A DNA stretch of 44,921 nucleotides from CAZNYN01 sp964577295 (GCA_964577295.1 CAZNYN010000011.1:1-44921); one strand, 5' to 3'. Shown: positions 33,427 to 42,386, numbered from the stretch's first letter. The notes: generated by a model from the sequence alone, not told the origin. Program-made: numbers and translations.

Positions 33427-34000
33427 AAAAATCAGTTCCGCGGCGTTTAAGTGCAGAGGGCTCTTCTGGGGCATATTTGCAGCGGGAATACTTATATTCC
33501 CCGCCGATTTTGACATATGGCGCTTTGTTTTCGGAATGATAATACTTATCCTCGGACAGCTTCTGCGGTTCTGGGCAGCAGGATTCATTCCAAAGTACAG
33601 AACGGAAGTTATCGGTGCTCCTGTGCTTGTCACATGGGGGCCGTACAAGTGGGTGCGAAATCCTCTATACGCGGGCAACTTTATAATGGGGCTTGGATGG
33701 GCGGTCATGGTGGGATGGCTCTGGGTGTTTGCGTTTTCTGCCGCATTTCTGTTCCTCTACTGGCTCATAATAATACCTGCCGAAGAGGAATTTCTGGAGT
33801 CTAAATTTAAAGATTCCTATAGGTCTTTCAAAAGTAAAGTTCCGTCGCTCTTTCCCTTTCCCAGAAACGGATTCCCCGACGTATCTCCCGACGAAAAGCC
33901 CTTTAATATGAAGACGGCGTGGTCGGAGGAAATTTACTCAATCAGAGTAAACCTTGTTGTGACGGCTGTAATTATCATAAGACTGTATTTCACTTTATAG
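33413..34000 (+). CDS. Isoprenylcysteine carboxyl methyltransferase family (ICMT-like) membrane protein
   Basis: The 195-residue protein has four to five hydrophobic segments and the ICMT/PEMT-type signature GPYKWVRNPLYAGNFIMGLG near residue 83. AEEEFLESKFKDSYRSFKSK follows near residue 125. Bacterial members are SAM-dependent membrane methyltransferases of mostly unknown substrate, probably a lipid or isoprenoid. It overlaps the preceding flippase-like gene by 14 nt, so the two are likely coupled. Its stop overlaps the convergent metallo-hydrolase gene by 11 nt. Confidence 0.85.
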   Translation: MKLNKKISSAAFKCRGLFWGIFAAGILIFPADFDIWRFVFGMIILILGQLLRFWAAGFIPKYRTEVIGAPVLVTWGPYKWVRNPLYAGNFIMGLGWAVMVGWLWVFAFSAAFLFLYWLIIIPAEEEFLESKFKDSYRSFKSKVPSLFPFPRNGFPDVSPDEKPFNMKTAWSEEIYSIRVNLVVTAVIIIRLYFTL

Positions 34001-34841
34001 CCTCATACACACTCTCCTCCGGTTCTTTTGGCGCAGGTGAAAATATCTCAAGGCTGTCAAGATTTACGACCATACCGTCACGTCCCGCCACAACTCTTGT
34101 GCGGGGCGTGCTTGTTTCTGCCGCGAAATTTTCAGGCCCGTTTTCTATCATGTGGACTCCCATGTGGGATATTGTCACGAGGTTAGGGTGCATCATTTCA
34201 AGAAGCTCTTTCAGCTCTTCCACCGACATATGCTGGAGCCGCGGCTTCTTGTCGGGAAATGTTACATTTATGGAGATATAGACACACTCTCTGTATCTGT
34301 TCGGGAAAGTGTCAAGGAGCTTTGTGTCGCTTATAACGCCCCATGTGGGGAGCCCTTCTTTTCTGAATATAAAGCCGAAGCAGTCCACTCCGTGGTGAAT
34401 GTGCAGCACTGCCTCCGCAGTTACTCCCATTCCTATATCAAAAATCTTGCCGTCTTCCGATACATATACGTGTGCAGGCTTGTCCGCGCAATAGTGCAGC
34501 AGTACAGGGTCGGCAGAGTTCACAGCGTCATTCGGCAATATAATGACACCGTTTTTTTCAAAGCCGCCGCCTGTCATTGCTTCTGTAATGACATTGATAT
34601 CCGTACTGTGGTCAAGATGCCTGTGTGTCAGCAGTACCGCTCTTATCTCATGAGGGTCAAGGGCGGGAGATGCCGAGCACATGTGATAAAGACTGCCGGG
34701 CCCCGGATCGATGACGCCCTTGATTCCGCCGTAGGAAAACCATATTCCTCCGGTCCAGCGCATCTGCCGTACCATACAGAAACGTGCTCCTCCCGTTCCG
34801 AGATATTTTATATAATTTTCGGGATATGAAAAATTACTCAT
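33990..34841 (-). CDS. Metallo-beta-lactamase-fold hydrolase
   Basis: A 283-residue protein with the metallo-beta-lactamase HxHxDH motif in LLTHRHLDHSTDINV near residue 95. Further ligands lie in LHIHHGVDCFGF and VISDTKLLD, and a C-terminal histidine lies in TISHMGVHMIENG. The family covers RNases, thioesterases and lactonases, and I cannot pick one. ATG 34841 has GGAGGGCA at about 34846-34853, while longer in-frame starts lie inside the YgjP-like gene and lack support. It lies 25 nt after the YgjP-like gene on the same strand. Confidence 0.86.
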   Translation of the reverse strand: MSNFSYPENYIKYLGTGGARFCMVRQMRWTGGIWFSYGGIKGVIDPGPGSLYHMCSASPALDPHEIRAVLLTHRHLDHSTDINVITEAMTGGGFEKNGVIILPNDAVNSADPVLLHYCADKPAHVYVSEDGKIFDIGMGVTAEAVLHIHHGVDCFGFIFRKEGLPTWGVISDTKLLDTFPNRYRECVYISINVTFPDKKPRLQHMSVEELKELLEMMHPNLVTISHMGVHMIENGPENFAAETSTPRTRVVAGRDGMVVNLDSLEIFSPAPKEPEESVYEAIK

Positions 34842-34866
34842 GAAATTGCCCTCCGAGCATAAAATC

Positions 34867-35562
34867 TTACCACCATACGTAGAGAGAGGAATTTTTATTG
34901 ATAGAGTGTCTTCTCTCTGCATAATCGGGTATATACTTTTCAACCTCACACCAGAATCGGGGAGAGTGGTTCATCTCTTTCATGTGTGACAGTTCGTGAA
35001 CGATGATATATTCAAGCAGGCTGTGCGGTACCAGAGCCAGCCTTGTGCAAAAGGTTATGCTGCCCTTTGAGGAACAGCTTCCCCATAATGTTTTTACCGT
35101 TTTTATATTTATCCTTCGGGGATTCACGGCCAACAGCTTTGTCCATTTCGGCAGTTCGGACTTTAAATCATCATAAAGAATCCGCGAGTAGAGGCGTTCA
35201 AATGCGGAGTATTCACATCCGTCTGCCGAGGGGGACATAATAAAAGCCCCGTCTTTCATAATGAGAGGCTCTCTGTTCTCTTCGTTTGTTCTTATAAGAG
35301 GATATTCCGTGCCGTGGCAGAGGAATTTCTCGCCTGTAGTGTATCTTTTGCGGCTTGGCTGTTTTACAGCTTTGCTCTCAATATTTTCGATAACTTTTTT
35401 AATCTCAGGTTCTATAAGTTTTTTAAGCTCTTTTAATGTCAGGGATGCGGGGGATGCAATAAAATATTTGCCGTTTTCATCAATGCCGACGGAGATTCGC
35501 GTCCTTCTGGCATTGGGACGTATTTCAAAGTCGTGTCCTTCGAATCTCATAAAATCCGCCAT
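34867..35562 (-). CDS. YgjP-like zinc metallopeptidase domain protein
   Basis: A 231-residue protein of the YgjP/DUF45 (M48-like) group. The zinc motif HExxH is in YIIVHELSHMKEMNHSPRFW near residue 180. It is preceded by TLWGSCSSKGSITFCTRLAL, the family's second hallmark. No signal peptide or membrane segment is seen, so it is cytosolic; its substrate is unknown. Start choice is loose: ATG 35562 follows GGGGAGG closely, ATG 35574 and ATG 35550 are also possible. It is the first gene of a two-gene minus-strand unit. Confidence 0.88.
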   Translation of the reverse strand: MADFMRFEGHDFEIRPNARRTRISVGIDENGKYFIASPASLTLKELKKLIEPEIKKVIENIESKAVKQPSRKRYTTGEKFLCHGTEYPLIRTNEENREPLIMKDGAFIMSPSADGCEYSAFERLYSRILYDDLKSELPKWTKLLAVNPRRINIKTVKTLWGSCSSKGSITFCTRLALVPHSLLEYIIVHELSHMKEMNHSPRFWCEVEKYIPDYAERRHSINKNSSLYVWW

Positions 35563-35668
35563 TGTCCTCCCCATCCTTTCGCATTACCATGTATACTATA
35601 TCAGTTGGGGATTAATATTGGGCATATTGTTTTATGATTTTAAATGAATTTAATCGGGGTTGAACTTA

Positions 35669-37543
35669 ATGGCAAAAGCACCGCAGATTGTTATAACAAG
35701 GGATATGTTTCTTCCCGTAAATAGAGCCGACATGGACGCCAGAGGCTGGGATGAACTGGATTTTCTCCTCATTACGGGAGATGCTTATGTTGACCATCCG
35801 AGCTTCGGACACGCGATAATAGCGCGCTGTCTCGAGGCCAGAGGCTACAGAGTCGGTATAATTGCTCAGCCGGACTGGCGCAGCACAAAAGATTTCGAGC
35901 TCATGGGCAGACCGCGCCTTGGCGTAATGGTGAGCGCGGGCAATATGGACTCTATGCTCAACCACTATACAGCGTCGGGCAAAAAAAGGCGCAGCGACAG
36001 CTACACACCGGGAGGGAAGGCAGGAATGCGTCCCGACAGGGCTACTGTCGTTTACTGCAACAGAGTCAGAGAATTGTGGAAAGACATTCCCCTCATAATA
36101 GGAGGAATAGAGGCAAGTTTGCGGCGAATTGCTCATTACGACTACTGGAGCGACAGTGTGCGGAGGTCAATTCTTGCAGACAGCCGTGCAGACCTGTTGG
36201 TATTCGGAATGGGAGAACTTGCTTCCGCGGCTATAGCGAAAGCTCTGGCTGAAGGCACTGATGTAAGCGCAATAAGAGACATACCGGGAACATGCTGGAA
36301 GACGCACTCTCCCGATTCGGCAAATGATGCCGCAGTGCTTCCGTCCTTCGAAGAAGTATCCACGGACAAAAAACTCTTTGCCTCAGCCTTTAAGAGATTC
36401 TATGTAGAGCAGGATGCTTTCAGAGGCAGCCGGCTTATTCAGGATCAGGGTGCGTGGCACGTGGTACAGAACAAGCCCGCTAGACCTCTTTCGGAGGGAG
36501 AGATGGATGCCGTATACTCATACCCGTACACGGGAACATGGCATCCCGATTATGACGCGGACGGAGGAATACCAGCTCTTGAAGAAGTAAGATTCAGCAT
36601 AACGAGCCACAGAGGATGTTTCGGAGAGTGCGCCTTCTGCGCTCTTGCATCGCATCAGGGCAGAGTCATACAGCGCAGAAGCGATTCCTCCATGATTGCG
36701 GAAGCGAAAAAATTCCGCCGTGCCAAAGGCTTCAAAGGCTACATTCACGATGTCGGCGGCCCAACCGCGAACTTCACGGAACCGGCCTGTGCGGAGCAGC
36801 TCAAACGAGGTGCATGCAGCGGCAAATCCTGCCTCTATCCATCATTGTGCCGTAAACTCGATACGGATCACAGCCGCTACATAGAACTTTTGCGCAAATT
36901 AAGAGAACTTCCGGGAATAAAAAAAGTCTTTATACGTTCGGGTATTCGTTATGACTACATGCAGGCAGATAAAAAAAGCGGCTTTATGGAAGAGCTCTGC
37001 CGATACCACGTGAGCGGACAGCTTAAAATCGCTCCCGAGCACGTGAGCCGCAACGTTCTGAAAGTTATGAGAAAAGCACCTGAGGAAGTTACGACAAAAT
37101 TCATATCCGACTTCAGAGATATGAACATGAAGCTCGGCATGAAACAGTTTATAGTGCCATACTTCATGTCCTCACATCCTGGCTCGACACTAAGGGATGC
37201 GCTTGAGCTTGCGGAATATATAAGAGACACGGGACTTCGCCCCGAGCAGGTTCAGGATTTTACCCCCACGCCGGGCTCGATCTCTACATGTATATACTAC
37301 ACGGGCACAGACCCCATGACTGGAGAGTCAGTCTACGTTCCGAAATCATTTGAAGAGCGCAAAATGCAAAGGGCTCTCCTGCAATATTGGATGCCCGAAA
37401 ACGCAGAACTTGTGCGCAAAGCCCTTGAGGAACTGGGACGGACGGACTTAATAGGCAATAGCGCTCACTGTCTGGTAACACAGGCAAGAAATTATACAAA
37501 AAAAGTAAAAAATACTATGGACAATAAAAGGAACACGAGATAG
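35669..37543 (+). CDS. YgiQ family radical SAM protein
   Basis: A 624-residue radical SAM protein of the YgiQ family, whose reaction is not established. The N-terminal domain begins FLPVNRADMDARGWDELDFL and includes GDAYVDHPSFGHAIIARCLE. The [4Fe-4S]-SAM motif CxxxCxxC is in HRGCFGECAFCALASHQGR near residue 315. QVQDFTPTPGSISTCIYYTG lies in the C-terminal part. An additional cysteine set near residue 375 (CAEQLKRGACSGKSCLYPSL) could bind a second cluster. ATG 35669 is chosen over TTG 35660 because CGGGG lies about 9 nt before the ATG. Confidence 0.94.
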   Translation: MAKAPQIVITRDMFLPVNRADMDARGWDELDFLLITGDAYVDHPSFGHAIIARCLEARGYRVGIIAQPDWRSTKDFELMGRPRLGVMVSAGNMDSMLNHYTASGKKRRSDSYTPGGKAGMRPDRATVVYCNRVRELWKDIPLIIGGIEASLRRIAHYDYWSDSVRRSILADSRADLLVFGMGELASAAIAKALAEGTDVSAIRDIPGTCWKTHSPDSANDAAVLPSFEEVSTDKKLFASAFKRFYVEQDAFRGSRLIQDQGAWHVVQNKPARPLSEGEMDAVYSYPYTGTWHPDYDADGGIPALEEVRFSITSHRGCFGECAFCALASHQGRVIQRRSDSSMIAEAKKFRRAKGFKGYIHDVGGPTANFTEPACAEQLKRGACSGKSCLYPSLCRKLDTDHSRYIELLRKLRELPGIKKVFIRSGIRYDYMQADKKSGFMEELCRYHVSGQLKIAPEHVSRNVLKVMRKAPEEVTTKFISDFRDMNMKLGMKQFIVPYFMSSHPGSTLRDALELAEYIRDTGLRPEQVQDFTPTPGSISTCIYYTGTDPMTGESVYVPKSFEERKMQRALLQYWMPENAELVRKALEELGRTDLIGNSAHCLVTQARNYTKKVKNTMDNKRNTR

Positions 37544-37590
37544 AATCAACTAGTATTTGTTAAACGCAAAATTCGGGAGGTTACATCGTA

Positions 37591-38013
37591 ATGAAAAAGA
37601 CAGCATTACTTGTTATGATTGCAGTTATGGCAATACTCACTTTCGGCACAGTCTCATTTGCCGCGAACGATACAGTAGGTTATGTCGATGATATGGCTAT
37701 TCTACAGCAGTTCTCAAAATTCAAGCAGGCACAGCAGCAGCTTGAGACTCTGAGCAAGAAAAAGTCTGACGCAGCCAAGGCAGCTTTTGACAAAGAGACA
37801 GATGAGAAGAAAAAAGCTAACATTGTGCAGAGTCTTCAGCTCGAAATGAGAGAAGAAGAGTCAAAGCTCATGTCGCCCGTTCTCAAGGAAGTCAATGACA
37901 CCATATCCAAAGTTGCTAAGGCAAAGGGCGTAACAATAGTCCTCAACAAAGTCCTTGTCTACTACGGCGGTGTTGACCTTACGCAGGACGTAATCACAGC
38001 CCTTAAAAGGTAA
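37591..38013 (+). CDS. OmpH/Skp family periplasmic chaperone
   Basis: A 140-residue exported protein with a clear signal peptide (ALLVMIAVMAILTFGTVSFA). A mature region rich in K, Q and E follows, forming a long coiled coil (FKQAQQQLETLSKKKSDAAK). The C terminus VTIVLNKVLVYYGGVDLTQD is typical of OmpH/Skp proteins, which hold unfolded outer-membrane proteins on their way to BamA. In many diderms it is next to bamA and lpxD; here it lies about 33 kb away. GGGAGG lies 11 nt before the ATG. A terminator follows. Confidence 0.92.
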   Translation: MKKTALLVMIAVMAILTFGTVSFAANDTVGYVDDMAILQQFSKFKQAQQQLETLSKKKSDAAKAAFDKETDEKKKANIVQSLQLEMREEESKLMSPVLKEVNDTISKVAKAKGVTIVLNKVLVYYGGVDLTQDVITALKR

Positions 38014-38028
38014 CTGATTGAAACTATC

Positions 38029-38066
38029 GCGCGCCGTTCCGTTAACTCGGGATGGCGCGTTTTTTA
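38029..38066 (+). terminator. Rho-independent terminator after the OmpH gene
   Basis: CGCGCC pairs with GGCGCG, extended inward by further imperfect pairs, and is followed by six T residues. Confidence 0.9.
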
Positions 38067-38092
38067 TTTTTTAATAAATAGCAGGTGATTAA

Positions 38093-38683
38093 ATGACATT
38101 GATATGGATTATGGCGGCATACCTCATAGGTTCCTGTCCGACAGGCTTCATCGCAGCCAAAGCAATAAAAGGCATTGACATAAGGACGTATGGCTCGGGG
38201 AACATAGGAGCAACAAACACGGGACGCCTTTTGGGAAAAAAGTGGGCAGTAGCCGTGGCTGCTTTTGACATGCTGAAGGGCGGAATCGCAATAATGCTTG
38301 TCTCAATATTTACGCAGGAGCCGACGGTATCTGCCTTGGTCGGCTGCTTTGCGGTCTTAGGGCACAACTACCCCGTATGGCTGAAATTTAAAGGAGGGAA
38401 AGGGGTTGCTACAACGTTCGGTGTATTCGGCTTCTTCGATTTTTTTAACCCTCTTCCGGCACTCATCGGAGGATGTGTGTGGTATCTGCTTATGAAAAAG
38501 ACAAAATACGTCTCTATTGCCTCTATGGCCGCCCTATTTATCTCGGCATTTCTTATGCCCCTTTTCGGAATGCCGCGCCCTTATTACATAGCCGCACTAT
38601 TTCTGGCATCTCTCTCCGTATGGAGACACAAGTCAAATATAGCAAGGATCAAAGATGGCACAGAGACGAAGGTCTCCTGCTGA
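38093..38683 (+). CDS. plsY: Glycerol-3-phosphate acyltransferase PlsY
   Basis: PlsY transfers acyl groups from acyl-phosphate to glycerol-3-phosphate, the first step of phospholipid synthesis. The 196-residue membrane protein has the three conserved loops: GSGNIGATNTGRLLGKKWA near residue 35, GHNYPVWLKFKGGKGVATTF near residue 90, and a late helix before a basic tail. Length and the roughly five hydrophobic segments are normal. AGGTGA lies 5-6 nt before the ATG. Confidence 0.95.
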   Translation: MTLIWIMAAYLIGSCPTGFIAAKAIKGIDIRTYGSGNIGATNTGRLLGKKWAVAVAAFDMLKGGIAIMLVSIFTQEPTVSALVGCFAVLGHNYPVWLKFKGGKGVATTFGVFGFFDFFNPLPALIGGCVWYLLMKKTKYVSIASMAALFISAFLMPLFGMPRPYYIAALFLASLSVWRHKSNIARIKDGTETKVSC

Positions 38684-38714
38684 GCCCAAAACGATAAAAG
38701 AGTCATGCCGCTTC

Positions 38715-38746
38715 TTTAGAGGCTTGTGCAGTGACAAGCCTCTAAA
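38715..38746. repeat. Perfect 13-bp inverted repeat downstream of plsY
   Basis: TTTAGAGGCTTGT pairs perfectly with ACAAGCCTCTAAA around a 6-nt loop, 32 nt after plsY. It lacks a strong T tract (ATATTC follows), so it may be a weak terminator or a protective 3' structure. The rest of 38684-38962 shows only the ctsR promoter region. Confidence 0.6.
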
Positions 38747-38876
38747 ATATTCATACGAAGCCTTTGCCGAAAAATTCTTCCGATTTTATTTTTTCCATCC
38801 CATACGCAACGAATATAAAATAAAAAATCTACCTGCCTGTAATGAAGATTATCCTTCACCGGCACTATTCAATGTT

Positions 38877-38893
38877 ATTGACTTATACTGACC
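38877..38893. promoter_or_regulatory. Probable CtsR operator (tandem heptads)
   Basis: ATTGACT and ACTGACC, 3 nt apart, each match 5 of 7 bases of the reversed CtsR heptad TTTGACC, with the spacing of known CtsR boxes. They overlap the -35 element of the ctsR promoter, as expected for autorepression. Confidence 0.6.
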
Positions 38894-38906
38894 AAAATTA
38901 TATAAT
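38878..38906 (+). promoter_or_regulatory. Sigma-70 promoter of ctsR-mcsA-clpC
   Basis: TTGACT at 38878-38883 and a perfect TATAAT at 38901-38906 are separated by 17 nt. The ctsR start codon lies 57 nt further on. Confidence 0.85.
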
Positions 38907-38962
38907 CATAAGGTGAAATAAGTATGGATTGATTGAGTCCAAATTGAACGGAGTGACGTGTT

Positions 38963-39445
38963 ATGTCATCAAGTCTTACAAAGGTTATTGAGGAGTATAT
39001 TGCACAGCTTCTTGAGGAAAACGGTGACGGAAGTATATCGCTTCGCAGAAAAGATCTTGCCGAGCGTTTCGGCTGCGTGCCCAGCCAGATAAATTATGTG
39101 TTAAGGAGCAGATTCGCCCCTGAGAACGGTTTTCTGGTGGAAAGCCAGCGCGGAGGCCATGGATACATACGCGTTGTGCAGCTTACATTCAAAAACTGTG
39201 ATGAGGAAGTTGTCCATCTCTCCGACCTCATAGGAAATGCCGTAACCGAGCAGGAGGCGCGCAAACTGCTTGTTAATCTGCAAAACAGAGAGATTATATC
39301 TCCGAGAGAGAGACTTATAATCGAAGTTGCTCTGCGCAATCAAGAGGATAGCGGCAGAACTATGTTTGATGTTTCAACATATAGAAGAGATATTATGAGG
39401 GCTGATTTACTGAAGAAACTTTTGACCAGTTTGGCATTGGGGTAG
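38963..39445 (+). CDS. ctsR: Transcriptional repressor of class III heat-shock genes, CtsR
   Basis: CtsR represses clp genes and is inactivated by heat. The 160-residue protein has the winged helix-turn-helix region LRRKDLAERFGCVPSQINYV near residue 25. The glycine-rich temperature-sensing loop follows in ESQRGGHGYIRVV near residue 63, and a C-terminal dimer domain ends it. It is the first gene of ctsR-mcsA-clpC and is preceded by a promoter overlapped by a probable CtsR box, so autoregulation is likely. Confidence 0.95.
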   Translation: MSSSLTKVIEEYIAQLLEENGDGSISLRRKDLAERFGCVPSQINYVLRSRFAPENGFLVESQRGGHGYIRVVQLTFKNCDEEVVHLSDLIGNAVTEQEARKLLVNLQNREIISPRERLIIEVALRNQEDSGRTMFDVSTYRRDIMRADLLKKLLTSLALG

Positions 39446-39454
39446 GTGTTTTTG

Positions 39455-39916
39455 ATGTTTTGCGACAGATGCGGCGGCAGCGGCGCAAATATCCACATAG
39501 TGCGCATGGTTGACGGCCATAAAGTAGAAGAAATTTTGTGCAGAGAGTGTGCCAAGTCGTTTGTTCCTTTTGACGGCACCGAAAAAATGATGAGGATGGC
39601 ATTCTCCGTAGACGGTCTATCCGACATTCAGGATGCTCTCAAGGACTTGCTCTTTCCTGTGCTGCCGGAACTTTTCGGCGGAAATGAAGAAAAAGATTTA
39701 ATAGCTTGTCCTATATGCGGATCTCCCATGCATCCGAATTTAAACCACAATGATGATAATATCGTGGCAGAAAGCGCCGCAGTACCTGCTGATGAACTTG
39801 AGCTTCTGAAAGCTGAAATGGCGGCTGCCGTACGGGAAGAGCGCTATGAGGACGCGGCAAAGATAAGAGACGATATATCTGCTCTCAAGGCTAAGCGGAA
39901 GGCGGAAAATAATTAA
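39455..39916 (+). CDS. mcsA: McsA-like zinc-finger protein with UvrB/UvrC motif
   Basis: In Bacillus McsA activates the arginine kinase McsB and helps to inactivate CtsR. This 153-residue protein has CDRC at the N terminus, CREC near residue 29 and CPICG near residue 85, while the fourth CxxC of typical McsA is missing. The C terminus is a UVR motif (LLKAEMAAAVREERYEDAAK). ATG 39455 has AGGTG 6 nt upstream, and a GTG at 39446 is possible. clpC starts on the last base of its stop codon, and no mcsB gene lies between. Confidence 0.88.
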   Translation: MFCDRCGGSGANIHIVRMVDGHKVEEILCRECAKSFVPFDGTEKMMRMAFSVDGLSDIQDALKDLLFPVLPELFGGNEEKDLIACPICGSPMHPNLNHNDDNIVAESAAVPADELELLKAEMAAAVREERYEDAAKIRDDISALKAKRKAENN

Positions 39917-42375
39917 TGTGGCAGAACTTTACAGAGCGGGGAAAGAGAGTCTTTACTCAGGCTCATAAGGAAGCACTGCGCCTAGGTCACGGAATCGTGG
40001 GCACGGAGCATATACTGCTGGCACTGCTCAGCGACAGCGACGGTGCGGTATCTCAGATACTATCTTCGTTTAATGTCGATACATCTCTGCTTCGTGCTGA
40101 GACTGAGCACTTTGCAAACCCGGGCGAGCCTGCCAATGAGACGATAGATCTTCCGTCAAGCTCAAGAGCAAAGCTTGTCGTCGAACTTTCAATGAGAGAA
40201 GCCCGCAAGATGGGCGTGAATTATATAGGTACGGAGCATATTCTGCTTGGGATACTTGCGGAAGGGGAGGGCATGGCGGCTCAGCTTCTTGCCTCTCACG
40301 GCATTGATTTGGATTCCTGCCGTCAGGCAGTACGCAATATAACCGGAGGAGCAACGCCCGAGCCGCCAGAAAAAAGCTTCACTGAACAGAGGGCGGAGAA
40401 CGGGAACAATGAAAACGTCCCATCCCAGACAAAGACCCCCGTGCTCGACCAAACCGGTATAGACCTGACAAAAATGGCGGCAGGCGGCGAGCTTGACCCG
40501 GTAATAGGCAGAGAAAAAGAAATTCAGAGGGTAGTACAGATACTATCCAGGAGAACGAAGAACAACCCGGTGCTCATAGGTGAGCCTGGAGTGGGCAAGA
40601 CCGCAATCGCTGAGGGGCTTGCACAGCGAATACTTTCCGGTAACATTCCCGAAATCTTAAAAAATAAGAGAGTTATGCAGCTCAATGTGGCGAACCTTGT
40701 CGCCGGAACGAAGTACAGAGGCGAGTTTGAGGAGCGCATGCGCCGTCTTCTGAAGGAAGTAAAAGAAGCCAAGAGCGTTATACTTTTCATAGATGAAATA
40801 CACACACTTGTCGGAGCAGGAGGAGCGGAAGGTGCCGTGGATGCGGCGAATATCCTAAAGCCCAGCCTTGCAAGGGGAGAGTTCCAGGTTATCGGCGCTA
40901 CAACAATAAACGAATACAGAAAATATATAGAAAAAGACGCCGCATTGGAACGGCGCTTTCAGCCTGTAGTGGTGGAAGAGCCGTCGGAGGATGATACTGT
41001 AGATATCCTGAAAGGGCTGAGGGAGAATTACGAGTCCCACCATAATGTCAGAATCTCAGACGGAGCTCTTCAAGCTGCGGCGAAACTTTCCAAACGGTAC
41101 ATCACAGACAGATTTCTTCCCGATAAGGCCATAGACCTCATCGACGAATCCTCGGCACGTGCAAGGATCAAGACTCTTGAAGTCCCCGAAGAGATAAAAG
41201 AGCTCGAAAAAAATGCTGAGAGCGTGCGCAGAGAAAAAGAAAACGCCGTTGTATCACAGGAATTTGAAAAAGCCGCCATATTCCGCGACCAGGAAAAAAC
41301 AATATGCGCAAAAATATCGGAACTGCGCTCATCGTGGAAAGAGAGCAGAAGCCGCCTTGCCCCCGATATAACAGCCGAGGACATAGCGCTTGTAGTGTCC
41401 GAGATAACGGGCGTGCCTGTCACTCAGCTTACGGAGGAAGAAAGCGCAAGGCTTGTCGGAATGGAAAGTGCCATATCCTCTCGTGTCATAGGGCAGAACG
41501 AGGCTGTTCACGCCGTATCATGCGCTATACGCAGAGCGAGAAGCGGCATGAAAGACCCAAAACGCCCGGTGGGCAGCTTCCTCTTCCTTGGCCCCACGGG
41601 AGTGGGAAAAACAGAATTGGCCCGCTCTCTGGCGGAATTTCTATTCGGAAGCGAGGATGCTCTGATCAGAATAGACATGAGCGAGTACATGGAGCGCCAC
41701 GAAGCGGCAAAGCTCATAGGAGCTCCTCCGGGATACGTGGGGTTTGAGGACGGAGGAAAACTTACGGAGGCTGTCAAACGCAGGCCATATTCCGTAATCC
41801 TCTTCGATGAGATAGAAAAGGCTCATCCCGATATATTTAATGTGCTTCTTCAGCTGCTCGACGACGGTCGTCTCACCGACGGTCAGGGACGCCGTGCCGA
41901 TTTCCGCAATACTGTGATAATAATGACCAGTAATGTCGGAGTGACAGACGCTTCAAAAGCACGCTCCATGGGGTTTTCCGACACTCAAGATGCCATAGAT
42001 GATGAAAAGATAAAGAGCTCAACAATGGAAGAAGTAAAGCGAACCTTCCGTCCGGAGTTTATCAACAGGATAGACGAACTGCTCGTATTCAAGTCTCTGA
42101 CATCGGAGAGTTTGCTTAAGATTGTTGATGTTATGCTGCGCGAAGTCATAGAAAGAGTCGCAGAGAGGGGAATCACACTCACTGTCGACGACGAGGCAAA
42201 AAAAATTCTTCTGAAAAAAGGATACGATCCAAAATACGGAGCGAGGCCTCTTCGCAGAGCCATACAGAAAATGGTGGAGGACGAGCTTGCAAATAAAATA
42301 CTTGAGGGCAGCGCGGGCATAGGTGATCTAATCACTCTTGCCGCAGAGAACGGAGAGCTAGGTTTTAAAAAATAA
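39916..42375 (+). CDS. clpC: AAA+ unfoldase ClpC
   Basis: ClpC unfolds proteins for the ClpP protease. The 819-residue length is normal. Two N-terminal Clp repeats cover about residues 5-145 (LGHGIVGTEHILLALL and YIGTEHILLGIL). The first AAA+ module has Walker A GEPGVGKTAIAEGL near residue 220. A middle domain with a UVR-like stretch (VVSQEFEKAAIFRDQEK) near residue 445 is typical of ClpC rather than ClpB. The second module has Walker A GPTGVGKTELARSL near residue 560. The start overlaps the mcsA stop (TAATG). Confidence 0.97.
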   Translation: MWQNFTERGKRVFTQAHKEALRLGHGIVGTEHILLALLSDSDGAVSQILSSFNVDTSLLRAETEHFANPGEPANETIDLPSSSRAKLVVELSMREARKMGVNYIGTEHILLGILAEGEGMAAQLLASHGIDLDSCRQAVRNITGGATPEPPEKSFTEQRAENGNNENVPSQTKTPVLDQTGIDLTKMAAGGELDPVIGREKEIQRVVQILSRRTKNNPVLIGEPGVGKTAIAEGLAQRILSGNIPEILKNKRVMQLNVANLVAGTKYRGEFEERMRRLLKEVKEAKSVILFIDEIHTLVGAGGAEGAVDAANILKPSLARGEFQVIGATTINEYRKYIEKDAALERRFQPVVVEEPSEDDTVDILKGLRENYESHHNVRISDGALQAAAKLSKRYITDRFLPDKAIDLIDESSARARIKTLEVPEEIKELEKNAESVRREKENAVVSQEFEKAAIFRDQEKTICAKISELRSSWKESRSRLAPDITAEDIALVVSEITGVPVTQLTEEESARLVGMESAISSRVIGQNEAVHAVSCAIRRARSGMKDPKRPVGSFLFLGPTGVGKTELARSLAEFLFGSEDALIRIDMSEYMERHEAAKLIGAPPGYVGFEDGGKLTEAVKRRPYSVILFDEIEKAHPDIFNVLLQLLDDGRLTDGQGRRADFRNTVIIMTSNVGVTDASKARSMGFSDTQDAIDDEKIKSSTMEEVKRTFRPEFINRIDELLVFKSLTSESLLKIVDVMLREVIERVAERGITLTVDDEAKKILLKKGYDPKYGARPLRRAIQKMVEDELANKILEGSAGIGDLITLAAENGELGFKK

Positions 42376-42386
42376 AATGTTTAATA

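Noticed and set aside
33103..33708. 201-codon antisense open frame
   Set aside because: It is opposite the flippase-like and ICMT-like genes and has a composition typical of a shadow frame.
38655..38891. 78-codon open frame after plsY
   Set aside because: It starts inside plsY, crosses a perfect hairpin, has no clear ribosome site, and its product looks like no protein family I know.
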